From Ficedula albicollis (Eukaryota > Chordata > Aves > Passeriformes > Muscicapidae), in contig NC_021676.1 in assembly GCF_000247815.1 (NCBI RefSeq), positions 7,146,793 through 7,210,792 on the forward strand: a stretch of DNA of 64,000 nt, written 5' to 3'. The translations under genes were made by a program, and so were the position numbers. The notes beneath the pieces were generated by a model. The model was given only the letters and a program-made list of their open reading frames with translations. It was not told the DNA's origin and made no database searches. Shown in pieces: positions 14,396 to 38,966 of the stretch; positions within the stretch are counted from its first letter, which is position 1; every line of letters starts with the position of its first letter.

Positions 14396-15905
14396 ACATT
14401 TTGAATGAAAGGTTACAGACTTCAAACAGACAAAGATTAGGTTCCCAGGTTGTGGCCAGCTGTAATTTAGACCCCTTACAAGAAGCCATCACCTCTGAGC
14501 TAAGCCTGCACTCAAACCACGTAGGCACTTCAGGTCTGCTATGAAAACCCAGGTTATGCGGTGGTTCTCCTACCAGTGCCAAAGGAATCTGGGAACTTCA
14601 TTGCTACCCTTGTCCCCACTGACATTTTCATGACTTTCAAGAAGGAGATTATATCTGAAAGCTGGTTATTACATGGGGGAAAAAAAGCAAAGCCATTTAA
14701 AATAAATTTTGTTATGTTTGCATTTCAGAATAAATGTAAATTTTCACCAGAATTGATGTGGAATGAGACTTACAAATGTGTTGGTACAAAGCTGCACATG
14801 AGGTAGTCACAGATGATTGATACAATGACTGATACTATAATTTAGCTTTTTATGCAGTTTAAATGAGCACTCAATTCTGTACCCTTTAATCACAAAGTGG
14901 CATTTCATCTCAGGAGTAGCCAGCTGTAGTTCAATAAAAGAAAGGCTGCCCAACAGGAATAGGCAAAGTAGGCTGAGGCCTCCAAAAGAGCCGAGATCAA
15001 AAACATTATTTGAAAAATGAAATATTAATATGGGCAAGATTTCCAACTAAATGTTTCCTTTGGTATTTGTTCAAGTGAATGTTATACCTCTAGTGGCAGC
15101 AGAAGTGAATTATTTAGCATAATGACGATGGAAAATTCAGACTACGGTTAAGGAGTTTCTACATCTTGGCTATAGGTACATACGTATAAAAATGTGGGTC
15201 GTTTTTAAAAAATTAAACCTTAAATCTCCCTGTCAGAAATTCACACTGCTCAGAGCCTGAAAGTGGAGCAAGAGAGGATGAGCAGGCCTTTCCAAGTTAA
15301 ATGCAATGATTTGTCCAAGTAAAATGACAGAACTCAGGCTTCCACACGGAGCTGGGATGTACCCATGGCTGGTGCTGAAGTGAGCAGGTCTGTTGCCATT
15401 ACCTCCCCTCAAAGGAGAGCTTGTTATAAAAACGTTAATGTAGAGCCTGTCCCTGCAGGCAGGAGGGAAGGCACAGGGCACGCTCCAGCTGCTCTGAGGG
15501 AGGCACACGCAGGCCTGGGTGAGGCTGAGACTGGGCTGCGAGTCAGGCTGTGGACACAGCTCTCCTCCTCCCAAACCCAGCTCTGTGACAGCACCGTCCT
15601 CCCCCAGTCTGCCCAGAGGCTGGTGAGCACTGCCCAGCAATAAGTTACCACCCCTCTGATCTGGATATACTTGTTTGAACACTCCCTAACCTATTTTAGA
15701 GAAAATCATCTGGGCCAGCAAACCCCTATTACTTAAAATGTTAGGCCACAGACTTTTTTTTCTTCCCTGCAAAGCAAGCTCCAGCTGTTTCTACTCCCTT
15801 TCTTTGGGTCTGCTTTGGCTCTGCATTCCCCACCCCACAGGTCTATGCACTATTTTGTCTGTTTCTATAAGCTGAAGTTATATTGGGGTTTTTTTAAGTT
15901 GGATT
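14396..15905. other. Intergenic DNA, no gene recognised
   Basis: AT-rich, single copy, with a GC-richer stretch at about 15440-15620. The 149-codon minus-strand frame at 15233-15682 has no recognisable domain. Confidence 0.55.
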
Positions 15906-16067
15906 CCCCCAACACTACTCATTCACTTAACTAAACATTACAGTCTATGCCAGCACATCAGAGGAGATGGTGAGGGGTTGGAAAAGCCCCCAACACTACT
16001 CATTCACTTATCTAAACATTACAGTCTATGCCAACACATCAGAGGAGATGGTGAGGGGTTGGAAAAA
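15906..16067. repeat. Tandem direct duplication, 81-bp period
   Basis: The segment from 'ccccaacactactcattcac' to 'gatggtgaggggttggaaaa' is present twice (about 15906-15986 and 15987-16067). Differences are 'cttaactaaac' versus 'cttatctaaac' and 'gccagcac' versus 'gccaacac'. Confidence 0.92.
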
Positions 16068-19000
16068 ATCACCAGGAGTTTCCCTATATCATGTTTGTCT
16101 TCAGAACAAATGTCTTAAGAAACCATGGTCTGACACTCCCTAATCCTTTTCTGGGTTTGGCCTTTGGTAAACTACATGACCCTGGTTATTTTACAATCAC
16201 AGAAACAATGATCTTAACCTCTTCTTAGTGACCTCCCCCAAATCCACCAGACTTGGCAGAATCTCCACAGTCAAAGGGGGGTTTGGCCTGGGCCTTTACA
16301 TAGGCAATTCAGGCTGTTCAGGAGTGATACCTTCCATACACAGTTTGGAATATGCCCAAGGCAGGTTGCTTCTAGTGCTTGGAGGCAAAGGGGTCACTGT
16401 AATACCAGATGAAGAAATAAAGCCTAACCACTGTGTGTGCAAATCAGGCACAGGTAGGATCTGCATGTCCTCTTTGAGCCACAGCAGGTAGATTATCTAC
16501 ACTCTAAGCTTCTCAGGCATTGGTGGCAGCAAAGCCCAAATCCAGAAGCATTTTGAATTTCCAGGTCAGAGATCAACTCCAGCCCAGTTTCCTCCCAGTC
16601 TCTCTTTTCTGCAGCATGTTTGGAACATGCCAGAAGCCACACAAACTAAACACAAGACCATCTGCTTAGCAGCAACAGCAGCTCCTTGTCCTCAACTTCT
16701 AGCCTTTGTAAATCCCTTGCCTTGGTCCTGCTGGCCATACTAAAGAACGAGTTCAGCAGGAAGGACGAGTGCTCTCCAGAGCAATTCCCAGCAGAACTCC
16801 ACGAGGAAACCTGGAGCCTGCCTCGGCGCCACGCTCAAGAAACAGAGCGTGCAGTGTGGAGAGCCCTTCAGGGAGCAGCCAGGATCAGAGAGGGAAGGAC
16901 GAACGGGACCTGCAGTCAGCTTGTAGCAACAAACCCAAATATCAGGGCAGGCGTCTGCTGAGGCAATAGCAGAGCTGTTGGTGAGGCTGCCCTGCCTCCC
17001 CTCCCTACAGCTGCACAAAGACTCAGTAAGTCACACACAGAGAACGCTTGAGCAGTGGAGGTGCAAAATGGAGCGTATTAACTGAAGCTTTTAATAAGAT
17101 TTTGATAACAATGATTTTTATGTTAATCTCTAAAGAGTTTGCTTTTGTAACATATAACTGATAAGCATATAATCTAGTTTTAATTTAATCTCTGCAGGTG
17201 TTTCCCGATGGTAAATGTTAAATTTTTATTGCTTCCTTAGGCAGTAATAATAGGGGAAATGTCTGTAGGGCTCCCACCATCCATTTGTATGCAGATAGCA
17301 TCATATTTTATAATAGCTGTAAATCTGACAGGATAGACTCTTACTGTTGAGATGATATTATAAATATGTGTCAACACTGAATAAACATCTTTGAAAGGAA
17401 AATAAAATAGAGATGTTATTAGAGGTCTAATGAAACAACCATAACTGCTTATTTATAAGAGATGTATGCGCACATCCTTGGAAAAAAGTAGAGCCCATGC
17501 TGGGTTTGCAGCTTTCCAATGAGCAGGACATGGAGATTCCCAGCAGGGTCCTGCAGACAATGCAGAAATAGATCCTACACTTCATAAAGATGATGACTGT
17601 CTATAAACCTCTAAATGTTTGTTCTCTCAGAGGTTTCAAAATGATTATAAATACCACGGTGTCTAAGACTCAATTATGGCTTCTTTCACACAGTTTAGGA
17701 GCACAGCATGTCAGGAGCTCCCACATGAAGAGCCATAAGACACCAAGTACAAGGAAGTCAGCCCTGATGCCCATCTGAAGTGTAATACAAACACATTTTG
17801 GGCAAAATTCACTCAGGGTGAGACCTGAAAGGGACCTGATCTCTTAGATCTTACACTTAGCCTTACTCACTGAGCATGCATGAAACCTGCCCTTGTTTAC
17901 ATTTAGTATTTTAAAGACAGTGACACTATAGGATGTATTTTCCTCAAATAATTTAATCTGTTCTGCAGCAAATGTGGCTCTCTGGCATGCTGTGCTCACT
18001 GTGCCCATAGACACATCCCAGGGACCCAGCAACACAGGCAAAGAGCTGAGCTAAAAGATTCCTAAGATGGAACTGGCTTGGCTCCAGCCAGTGGGGAGCA
18101 TGGGCAGAGAGAGCTTTGAGCTGTCTTTAACTCTCCTGTATAGGCATGCCCTGGAAAGGATTACACTTTAACAGAAGTCTAGATATTTCCTCAACGGTGC
18201 TGAGATATGTGGCTCCCAAGGTCCACATCATTAGTCATAAAAACAAACAGTCTAACCTCTGAAACGAAAAATACACACGAGTCTCCAGTGACAGGGAATG
18301 GGAATACAGCTCACTGCCACTGGAGGGGGGAAACTTGAAAATCTGACACATAAGCAAGTAAAAAAAAAAATCAAAACACTTTTGCAGAAGAATTAAAGTT
18401 ACAAGAACAGCTCTGACAATTTAGGTTAAACAATTCTTGCTTTTATTCTATACAATGCTTTTATTGTAAGTCAGAACATATATGCTGCTTTAAGGTGGTG
18501 GTTTAAGTGCAGTATTTTTTCTTCTGCTAGTCTTTAAAAGTGAAAAAAAATTGTTATGGAGACTTTTTAATAAATTTGTATTAATTAGAAAGAAAACTCC
18601 AATAATTTTCTACAGAAAGACAACATGAGTGCAAATGGAAAGGCAGATGTGTCACTCCCTTTCCTGAGTTACTTCAAAGCCCAAGAGGATCTGCCACAGC
18701 GTGCCATGGAGAAGGGAACTGTCAAGAAAAACAAAACATCACATTAAGATGATTGATTAGATTCAGATATATGAAGTGTTCAGCTCTCTCCTATCTGGTC
18801 ATTTGTTGTTTTCATATGAAATTTCTCAAACATACAATTTAATCTGGGTGACTTCTTCAGACAGAGGATTCATTAAAGGAGGCCCCTCATTAAGTGTTTG
18901 CAGTCAGCCTCTTCAGCTGCATAGGCCAGCACACATGTGCCACTGTTCCAGCCCACTGGGCTAGTGGTGGACACAGAACCCAAGTATGGTACCCTCTAAA

Positions 19001-20640
19001 TATAAATAAATGCTACATTTTGTCCTTATGCCATGACAGATAAAGTGGAATATTTTGCTAATCAAGTGTGCAAAATTACAGGAATCAGCCATAATGCTGT
19101 GTTTCTCACAACTTAAAAAAATCTTTACCATGATAAATGAGTTGTGAATCTCCCATATGAAGGATTTAAACAGATGGATAATCACCACAGCAACCAAAAC
19201 CACCACGGAGTCATCCAGGAGCATTTCATCTCTGCACACTCCGCTGTCAGGTTTCATGCTGTAAGGAGGCAGTGTTTTATGTAACAGAAGAGTAGCCAAT
19301 GCTTTTAGGTAACTCACAGCAGTCTCTAAGGTAGGTAAAAAATCAGAGGGCCAACTCTAGGCTGCAGAAACAGCATTATTTTATACCTTAGTTCCCATTT
19401 AAGGTGACCTGACAAACTTGTTGCAGATTCTTTGCTGTATCTGTCATCTCTGCTCCTTTGCATTTTTGTTGTCCTCTTCATCCATATTTTTCTCCTCTCA
19501 TCTTTTCCCAGCATCATAACAAGGAATGTAACCTCAGTCTCCCTCTAATCACATAAATAATTAATTATTTGGGCAGAATAAAGCAAATCTTATCAAATGC
19601 GTTACAGAAAAAAGTTGGATCCTGGAAAACTTACAGAGGCAGATGTAAAACCTGCTTTTAGAACTTTCTTTGTAATTTAACTGGATGAACTGGAAAATAC
19701 CAATTTGTCTAATTAATGTGCTTTTAAGTCTAGCCATTTAAGATTATGTTTTCATTTGATCATTCTGGTTGTTATTAATTTGAATATCTCTGAAGCATGT
19801 TTATGTCTGCTGCTTCTTCTGAGACGGGTTTCCAAAATGAGGAACACACTCCATTGGATTAATATTTAGTACAATTGTAATAATTTTCTGAACATATCCT
19901 GAAAGGCTGAAGTCTGATAATCTTTTCAAAAACAAGAATTCCAATTTATTTTTAAACATATTAAAATCTGAACTGATTTACACTCATCAAGAAACAAAAT
20001 ATTTTGCCAGTTTTCACTGCTTACATTTTCAGAAATTCTGACAAGATTATAATTTCTCTATATAATAATTTAACAATATTATGTAATTTGTGGCAGTAAG
20101 ACTGAACTTCTTAATGAACCATTAGATCTGCAGAAAAAGATGAGTGCTAATACACACACCTTGTCTAAGTTGGAAAACATACTTTTTAGAATTTCTTTAT
20201 TTAATGTCTTCCATTATTTTAAATATGTTATTTCCTGTTCTGGATGATGTTATTGTGAAACACTCGTGGCTGCTGTGTTTATTTCACCACGGATGTGTAT
20301 TCATTTCACTTAGGGGTAAAGCTTGGTAATGGGTAAAAGATTTTGCAATCCTGTACTGGGTGGCTCAATATAAACCTTAATTATCCACCTGACTTGCAAC
20401 AAAAACATTCTGCTGCATTAAAGATCTTGAAGTTTGGGATGACACTGGGTGGTGATTACGCACGGATTTGTTTGTATTACACAGAGGGGAAGTTGGGGAA
20501 AAAAACGAAGGGAGGGTGATACAGTGGATAAGGCATAGTAGGAGCTGAAGTCCACAAACAGTTTAATTGAATGAAAGCACAGTAAGTAAGTAAGAGGAAT
20601 AAAGAACAAAGGTAAGAGCACGGAAGCGCTCACAGGGACA
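16068..20640. other. Intergenic DNA upstream of the MOSPD1 promoter zone
   Basis: No gene recognised. The parts at 17060-17480 and 19560-20100 are unusually AT-rich, unique and low in repeats. They hold several homeodomain-type TAATTA/ATTA cores and look like the kind of sequence in which vertebrate conserved non-coding elements occur, but conservation cannot be judged from one sequence. Open frames are short and unconvincing. Confidence 0.45.
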
Positions 20641-23828
<3,188 letters not shown>

Positions 23829-26800
23829 GTTAGTGCATTAAACACAATCTTAAAGTGAGGAAATAGAGACTAAAGCACACGTGCCCTTGAATGTCTTCTC
23901 TAGGATCCTTGCGAGCCAGAAGCAATGCACAGTTGTTACTTAATTTTTCACTCCTTTTCATGCCTTTTAGTTGCATTTAAAATATTTCCTTTAGTTTAGT
24001 CAACATTTAAAAAATAATGTGGTCCTAATAAATCCTGTTGTCAGCATGATTTATATGTGTGGTCATCCATGCTAATAGTTAATGCTCGGAGACCATTTCA
24101 TTTTACAGCATCCTGGAGACAGTTACTGATGACATTTCTCATCATCCTCTAGAGGGGTAAACAGTAGCAGTTTTGCAAAGTATCAGAGCAGCTCTGCTGG
24201 TTCAAAGGGAACTGTCCGCCTACTGAAATACTTTGCAGAATGTGTGCCTCCATAGATCAGCAAATTGAGGTGAGGTTAACCGACTTGCTCAAGGTCATGG
24301 AGTGTCAGTGGCAGAGTTAGCAATAATGGAATCCAGCCATCCTGGCTGCTGGCTCTGTGCTCTCATCCTTGGGTGACGCTCCCAAATAATTGCAGGTAGT
24401 TTAAACATTGGTTTGCGTAAGGGCACGTTGAGGCCTTCAAAACATTTTGGAGAAACAAAGTGTTTATGGATTGCTTCAGATCCCGTGCTGCATTTGCATG
24501 TAGCTTAAAGTGATTGCTCAGCTTGGCATAGGAGGGAATTTTGAAGAAGACTTTGTGGTTTATTTTGTAAATATTTGCTCAAAATGCATCAGTTTTACTG
24601 AGTGTGTAGTGTAGAAAGATTTGTGATTTTAGGGGATAGATTATGAGATGTGACAAAAGTAGATTATACTGTAATTAGTCAACTTTTAAAACAGCAATGT
24701 GGAGACGTGACTGTAAAGAGGTTTTCTTCTGAATGAAGTTTTTACCCGATGACATTCTGTAGAGTTATTTGCAGTTGTTATGAAGAAAAACAACCAGCAA
24801 ATGCACTGGGAAGCCATGGTGATGAGTGTGTTGGAAGTTAAAATGGGAACAAAAAAGTTCCTCAGTTGATTTATTTATTCAGCAGATACTTGTTAAGTAA
24901 AAACAAATCACAATGGATGTTATTTCTGACCCTGGAGAGCAGTTACGTTTCACTTCATGTTTTTTCTTTGTCAAGTTAAATTTATGAAGAAAGGGATTTC
25001 AGAGGAAACACTGGCAGATCTGTGCTATTGTGACACCAGCAGTATATATTTAGTAACTTCAGGGAGGAAAGATCCCTATTGTGCTGAAAAAATCCCAGTG
25101 CCAATTGTTTGTCAGGACTTCAAAGGGCGCTGGGAAGTGAGCAGGCGTTGTTCAGGTGTTACCTCTGACAGATCCCTGCTCCTGAGGGAATTTCATCGGT
25201 GCTGCTGGGAGAAGCCCATCTGTGCAGTGCAAATCACAGGTCTGAGACCACAGATCCTGGGTTGGGACACATTTGCTTGTGCTTACCTTTATGTGTTGCA
25301 AATATTGTGGTGACTGTTGACCACAAAATTTATTGGTTGTGGTGCAGTGGAGGTGCAGAAGAGCAGCAGCTGAATTCCTGTTCATGAGCTGTCTGGGGTA
25401 CGTGACCTTATTCTCACTTCTGTGGGGTTAATCTGAGCAGAGAGGTTGTGGTGATACAAACTTCCTCTGTAAAATTTGGCAGTTTCTCCTTGATGGGAAA
25501 GGTGTGCTGTCATCAAGTGTATCAATACTAAATTGTCACATCTCCCTAGCATATGTGTGGTTTATCAACCAGTCTTTGGAAAAAGTGCTTTTATTGCTGT
25601 CACTTGGTGAGATCTCCCAGAAAGGTGACTTCTAAGCTAAAACTGTTGTCTTGGAAAGGATGCTGGTTGCTTGTTTAGGAATCTAGAAATTTAGACCCTG
25701 AATGACACTGCTGTGTCAGCAAATGTGTCTTCCATAGTCCTGCCAGACGTTCCTTTTGCAAGTTTGGGCAGTAGCTCCTCATCCAGCCAAGTTAAATAGG
25801 AAAAGGAAGCAATAATGGGATATACTTTTTTAAGATTGGTGGATTTCTGCATGCAGGTTGTGGAATCCTGGGGGGTTTGCATGCTGTTATTCACAGATGT
25901 GTAACAAAAATGAGCCTGTTGATAGGTGCAGTGATCCCTTCCTCCACTGAAACTGAGAATTGTGGGGTTTTGGACACTGAGCACTTGCCACGGTCTGAAC
26001 TGAAGAAACTGGAGATGTGGGATGGCGCCAGGAATTGGAATGAAACGTGCAGTGTTTAAATAAAAAAACTAAAGCATCAAAATAATACTGATTATTATAA
26101 ACAATACTTGAAAATTTTATTAAACATAGTCAATTAAGTTGTCTAGCAGTAGCTTGCTGTTGGTTTTATGGTAGCTTAAAACATTTATTTAAAAAAAACC
26201 CTTTTGTTAATGTCAAAACTTGCCTGTATTTCTGTTACACATGATGTTCAGAGTTTAGATATGAGAACCAAAGATTCCAACATATTCTTACTGTATACTG
26301 CATTGAGCTAACTTTGGTAAAAGAAATTTAAATTATTCTAAATTTTCTGCCTATGACAATCATCGAAAGGTATTTTGTATTCTTACATTATGGCAGTTTT
26401 TCCACATTAGCTTTTCATATAGATTTAATATGTTTGAATGGAGCAATGAAACTTACTTTGCAATAATGCATGAATTTGTTCAAGAAATAATATTTACACT
26501 TGCTGTACAAAGTCATTCCAGAGTTTGTTGATTATTCTGAAACAAAAGGGATTCACCATAATTCCAAGAAGCACTCAGAACCCAAATTGCCACTTAGAGA
26601 GCCATTTCTTTTTCTAGACTCTTCTTAATAAGGTAACAGAACATCAGCTTGGAACACTATCATTGGGGATTTGTTTTCAGAATATTATTAGTAGCATTTC
26701 AGTGAAGTGGAAACAAACCTGTGCTCTGAAAAGGAACTGGATCATGGGGAAAGACATTCCAGTGAGATCCATGAATTTGAATTCTACAGGAATAATTTGC

Positions 26801-28156
26801 TATTTTAATAACTAAATAAATAAAATTAAAAGCTTAGTTTGTGAATAAGAATCAGAACCTGTAAATCTGATGGTATGACAGATACACTTCAGTAAACACA
26901 TGAATGTGTGTCATGTTTCAAGTATGGAATACGTATCTGGTGCTTGGAAATGTGATCATCATGATGTTTATAATGCAGAAACAAGCATTTGGTTTTGATT
27001 GTTCATAATGTTTGGGCTACTTGCTGCTAGAAATTTCAGAAGTTAAATCCTTTAAGGTGCAACTATCCAGTGTATTGAGCTGCAGAACAGGTAAAATGTA
27101 CCTTATTTTAAAAAGCTTTATGGTACTTGGAAATTACATCATGAGTCAAAATGAGTCAATAGGAAGTTTTTATTGTTTTAATATTTTTTGCTATAAAGTT
27201 AGATCTCAAAGGACACCCTCAGTTTGATAATTAATCTCTAGAAGCTGCAGTAAAATATGATGTTCTTGGGGAGGAGGAAAAGACTTTGTTCTCTCTCTGT
27301 CATGTGTTAAGTCAGTGGTATGTGTGCTGAGGAGTCTGGCCTTAATTTTATTTTATGAATTACATTTGAGATTGTTTCTTGGTTGGGTCATAGGTTCTGG
27401 TTTTAGTTCTGGAATGTCACTCAAAATAAAACAGAACTCTGCGGGGTGGCAGAGGGAGAATTGTGGCTTTGGTTAGAGGTAGTGGTGGTAGAAAAACCTG
27501 TCATCTCTTAATAAAATAGTAAACCCCAATTCTGTTTGGTGTTACTCATCCCAGTCATTTTTCCATTCATTGTCTGTAACTATGCAGTTGGAACAGGGAG
27601 TTTGGTTTAAACAAGGCATGAAGGTGTTCCCCATTCCTGTGTTCTGAATCCCTGGGATTTGGCATACCTGGGTGCCTGGGTGAGGAGATTCCTGACTTGT
27701 TACACCTCATCCGGGGAGGCCGTCCCCATGGAAAGGCTCCTGCCTGAACAGTGACTCCTCCTGCCTCGGTGTATTGTTTCCTCATTTCTGCCCTCGTGTT
27801 TCTGAGGTGTTGCTGTCCTGAGGCAAGGATGGGATTCCTTTTTCCTGTCCTTGTTTGGTTTGTGTTGCAAAGACCCAGCATGAGCAGCTCTAGTCATGGG
27901 CTGGGCCCCCAAATGCTGCCATGATACACTGGGGAGGTGCTTATCCATTTGTTTTGTAGCAGTTTGTTAAATAGATGGAAACCCAGTGCGAGTATTTTTT
28001 CTATTTCAGTATTTTTGAAGGAACATAAATAGAGGTAGATTCATAATCAAGCATCATGTTTTATATTTTTGCACCTTTGTTAACTGCCTCAGTCTAGTAT
28101 AGACTTACAGAAATAATCTTCTTGCCTTTTCTCTTTTTTCCCGTTTTTTCCTTTAG
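23829..28156 (+). other. Presumed MOSPD1 intron 1
   Basis: About 4.3 kb of AT-rich sequence between the CpG-rich zone and the first coding exon. The only element recognised is a MIR-like SINE at 24251-24373. The 118-codon frame at 24957-25313 has no recognisable domain. The 3' end is a strong acceptor, a long pyrimidine tract followed by 'cctttag' at 28156. Confidence 0.55.
24251..24373 (+). mobile_element. Ancient MIR-like (CORE) SINE remnant
   Basis: The order of motifs follows the MIR family in the sense orientation: 'gatcagcaaattgaggtgag' (MIR: gatgaggaaactgaggc), 'gacttgctcaaggtcatgga' (MIR: gacttgcccaaggtcac), 'cagtggcagagttag' (MIR: agtggcagagc), then 'ggctctgtgctctcatcctt' (MIR: cccgtgctctttccac). 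The roughly 75-80% match over 120 bases is typical of very old copies, which survive in bird genomes. It lies in the presumed intron 1 of MOSPD1. Confidence 0.7.
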
Positions 28157-36306
<8,150 letters not shown>

Positions 36307-37320
36307 GGAATGAGTTCATAGGATGTCAAACACCTTACTGTATATTCACATCATGAATGTGGACTGCCTTTTACTCCCATTTGGCTCATTAAGATGCTAG
36401 CAAAACTGTTCAGTGATTTAAGATACCTTCAGAAGTGTAATATATTTTAACTGTGTATAATAAATGAAAGACTCAAAGCACTTTGCGGTGCTTCTGTAAC
36501 AGACAGCTATGAAATGTTCAGTGATACCTGTGAAAATAATTTGAAAAAACTTTTATATCTATGCCTACTGTAAAAAATCCTTATTAAAACAACATTTGTT
36601 ATTTTTAGTCTATGTTCACATCAGTGCGTGATCACTATAAAAGCAAACTGTCTTCTGTAAAAACACTCATTTGGTTTGTGGTTGTACCTGCCAAGGCTGG
36701 CACATAACACTTCTGTATATCCATACCAGAGGGGTGAGAGTCATGACTGATCATTGAAGAAAATGAAAAATTCCATCAGTGGAACTATGAAATAAACCAT
36801 GATTTTTAGGTGAAGAAGTAATTCTCAAATTTCTTACTTCATCCTTACCAATGTATCATTGAGTGCTCATTTTCTTAACTGGGGAAATAATTTCTTGCAA
36901 CAGCCATTTTGTACCACAATTATTAGACAATAAAAACAAGTTTCTGTAAGCAGATCCCTTCATTTCTTAGGGATGCATGGAGGTTGCATTAACAGAAGCT
37001 GAACTTGCATTAATTTTTTTCTATTTTAGAGACCAAACTAAGTGAAATAGCAAAGGCATTTCTCTACATCCCTCCCCCCACAGCTACCACTGAGACATCT
37101 GTCAGAAACTCCTGCTTAAATGCCAGTTTCATATTTGAGGTGAACATTAATCTTGTTTCATACAACAAGTATTTCCCTTCGTTTGACATTTCATTGTCGA
37201 GATGTAATTCTAAAAGGGCAGCTATTACTGCATTGGATTCATACAGACAAATCTTTGTTTGTAAGAAGTCTATAGAATATGCTCTGATATGAATAATAAA
37301 GTTTGGAAATCAAACCTTCT
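36307..37320 (+). other. MOSPD1: MOSPD1 3' UTR with candidate poly(A) signals
   Basis: Four canonical AATAAA hexamers follow the stop: 36459-36464, 36791-36796, 36929-36934 and 37295-37300. The first is followed within 30 bases by a T/G-rich element (cggtgcttctgt), and the last by a T/C/G-rich stretch. Use of the proximal signal gives a 3' UTR of about 180 nt and use of the distal one about 1.0 kb. Which is used cannot be told from sequence alone. Confidence 0.55.
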
Positions 37321-38137
37321 TTCCCCCTGCATGTTATGGGTCACTTTTCTGCTTACACGTGGAAATAAAAAGAAACATTGCAAAAAATGTGTTTCTTAAA
37401 AAAAAGGAGAAAGAGAAGTTGAAGGAAGTTGTTAACCACTACATTTTTTCTTATATACTGCTACTTCAGTTTGATTCTCAGAAGAACTGGGATTGTGTCA
37501 TCCATTGATCAGCATCAGGTGATAAAGTCAAACATTAACATTCACTAAGAAAAAAAAACAAAAAAAGCTCCCAGCTGCTTTAGAAGGCTGAGTGCCAGGA
37601 CCTGCTGCAGGCACAGCACCTCCCTCCAACACTGAGCTCGTGGCTGGGTCAGGGTTTTCCTGCCACTGCAGGGCTCTGTTCTTGTGCCTTCACTGTTCCT
37701 CAGTACCTGCACTGTGTACTCAGATTTTCACCTGCTGCTGCCTGGGGAAAGGTGAGGGAATGGAGCAGAAGTTGTGGAGATAAAAGTGCCATGTGGTGCC
37801 TTATCTTAGCACCCAACAGCCAGGCTGAACATTTTGTTGTGCCCATGCTGATTAAAAAAGCCCAACACAAACCCTTTTTCCCCCTATATCCTGGTGTTCC
37901 AGTCATGGACCAGGAGCATGTTTTGCCAGGCAATTGCAGAAGTGACAATGTCACCTGTAGGAACTCATGGGTGACTGTAACCAGGTCTGACACCTGCAGC
38001 TGCCTCAGTCCTGCAGGACAGCACGTGCATGGAGAAGGGAAATCACATGTGCCAGCAGTCATTTTCGAGGAATCTGAAGAGAGTGATTGGGTTAGAAAAA
38101 CACCTTGACCAAAGAAATCAGGAACAAAAAGTTATCG
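37321..38137. other. Intergenic DNA, no gene recognised
   Basis: Single copy. The 118- and 120-codon frames on opposite strands at 37700-38108 overlap each other and have no family resemblance. Confidence 0.5.
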
Positions 38138-38966
38138 ACTAATATCAACTAGTCAACTAGAAAGACTAAAAACTTCTTTGTCAAGGCAACAGAGGAACAA
38201 TACACAGGAAAAAAAATGCACAGAGTAACTCAGCAGATGCAGATAAAACTGGTGCTTGGGTGAAATAAGGATGACAAGTGTGAATTCTGACTTCTTTCTC
38301 CTTCAGGGAGGTTGCAGCACACTGCAGAATCACAGATTTATCCCAACTGGGAAAACAAGACCTGAGGACTGTTTCAGTTCAGCACTGAGGGAGAACATAC
38401 CAAATTATGTTACAGCATAGTCATAGCAGGGCACCAGTAAAGTTTTACCAGGTGGATACACAAGATTTGGAAGATACTTCCTGATTTTATGTATATTTAT
38501 GTGCATGCACATACCTCTAGTACAAGTAATATCAACTAGTCAACTAAAAAGACTAAAAACTTCTTTGTCAAGGCAACAGGACTAATATCAACTAGTCAAC
38601 TAGAAAGACTAAAAACTTCTTTGTCAAGGCAACAGAGGAACAATACACAGGAAAAAAAATGCACAGAGTAACTCAGCAGATGCAGATAAAACTGGTGCTT
38701 GGGTGAAATAAGGATGACAAGTGTGAATTCTGACTTCTTTCTCCTTCAGGGAGGTTGCAGCACACTGCAGAATCACAGATTTATCCCAACTGGGAAAACA
38801 AGACCTGAGGACTGTTTCAGTTCAGCACTGAGGGAGAACATACCAAATTATGTTACAGCATAGTCATAGCAGGGCACCAGTAAAGTTTTACCAGGTGGAT
38901 ACACAAGATTTGGAAGATACTTCCTGATTTTATGTATATTTATGTGCATGCACATACCTCTAGTAC
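38138..38966. repeat. Direct duplication, 443-bp period, with an extra partial copy between
   Basis: A 386-bp unit is present at 38138-38523 and 38581-38966. Between them, 38527-38579 holds a third, 53-bp copy of only the first part of the unit ('taatatcaactagtcaacta' to 'tcaaggcaacag'). The partial copy differs by one base (actaaaaaga versus actagaaaga). Full copies look identical by eye. Confidence 0.94.

Noticed and set aside
13920..14582. 220-codon minus-strand ORF in the GC-richer patch
   Set aside because: No domain, no splice or start context, and overlapping frames of similar length on the other strand. Low stop density explains it.
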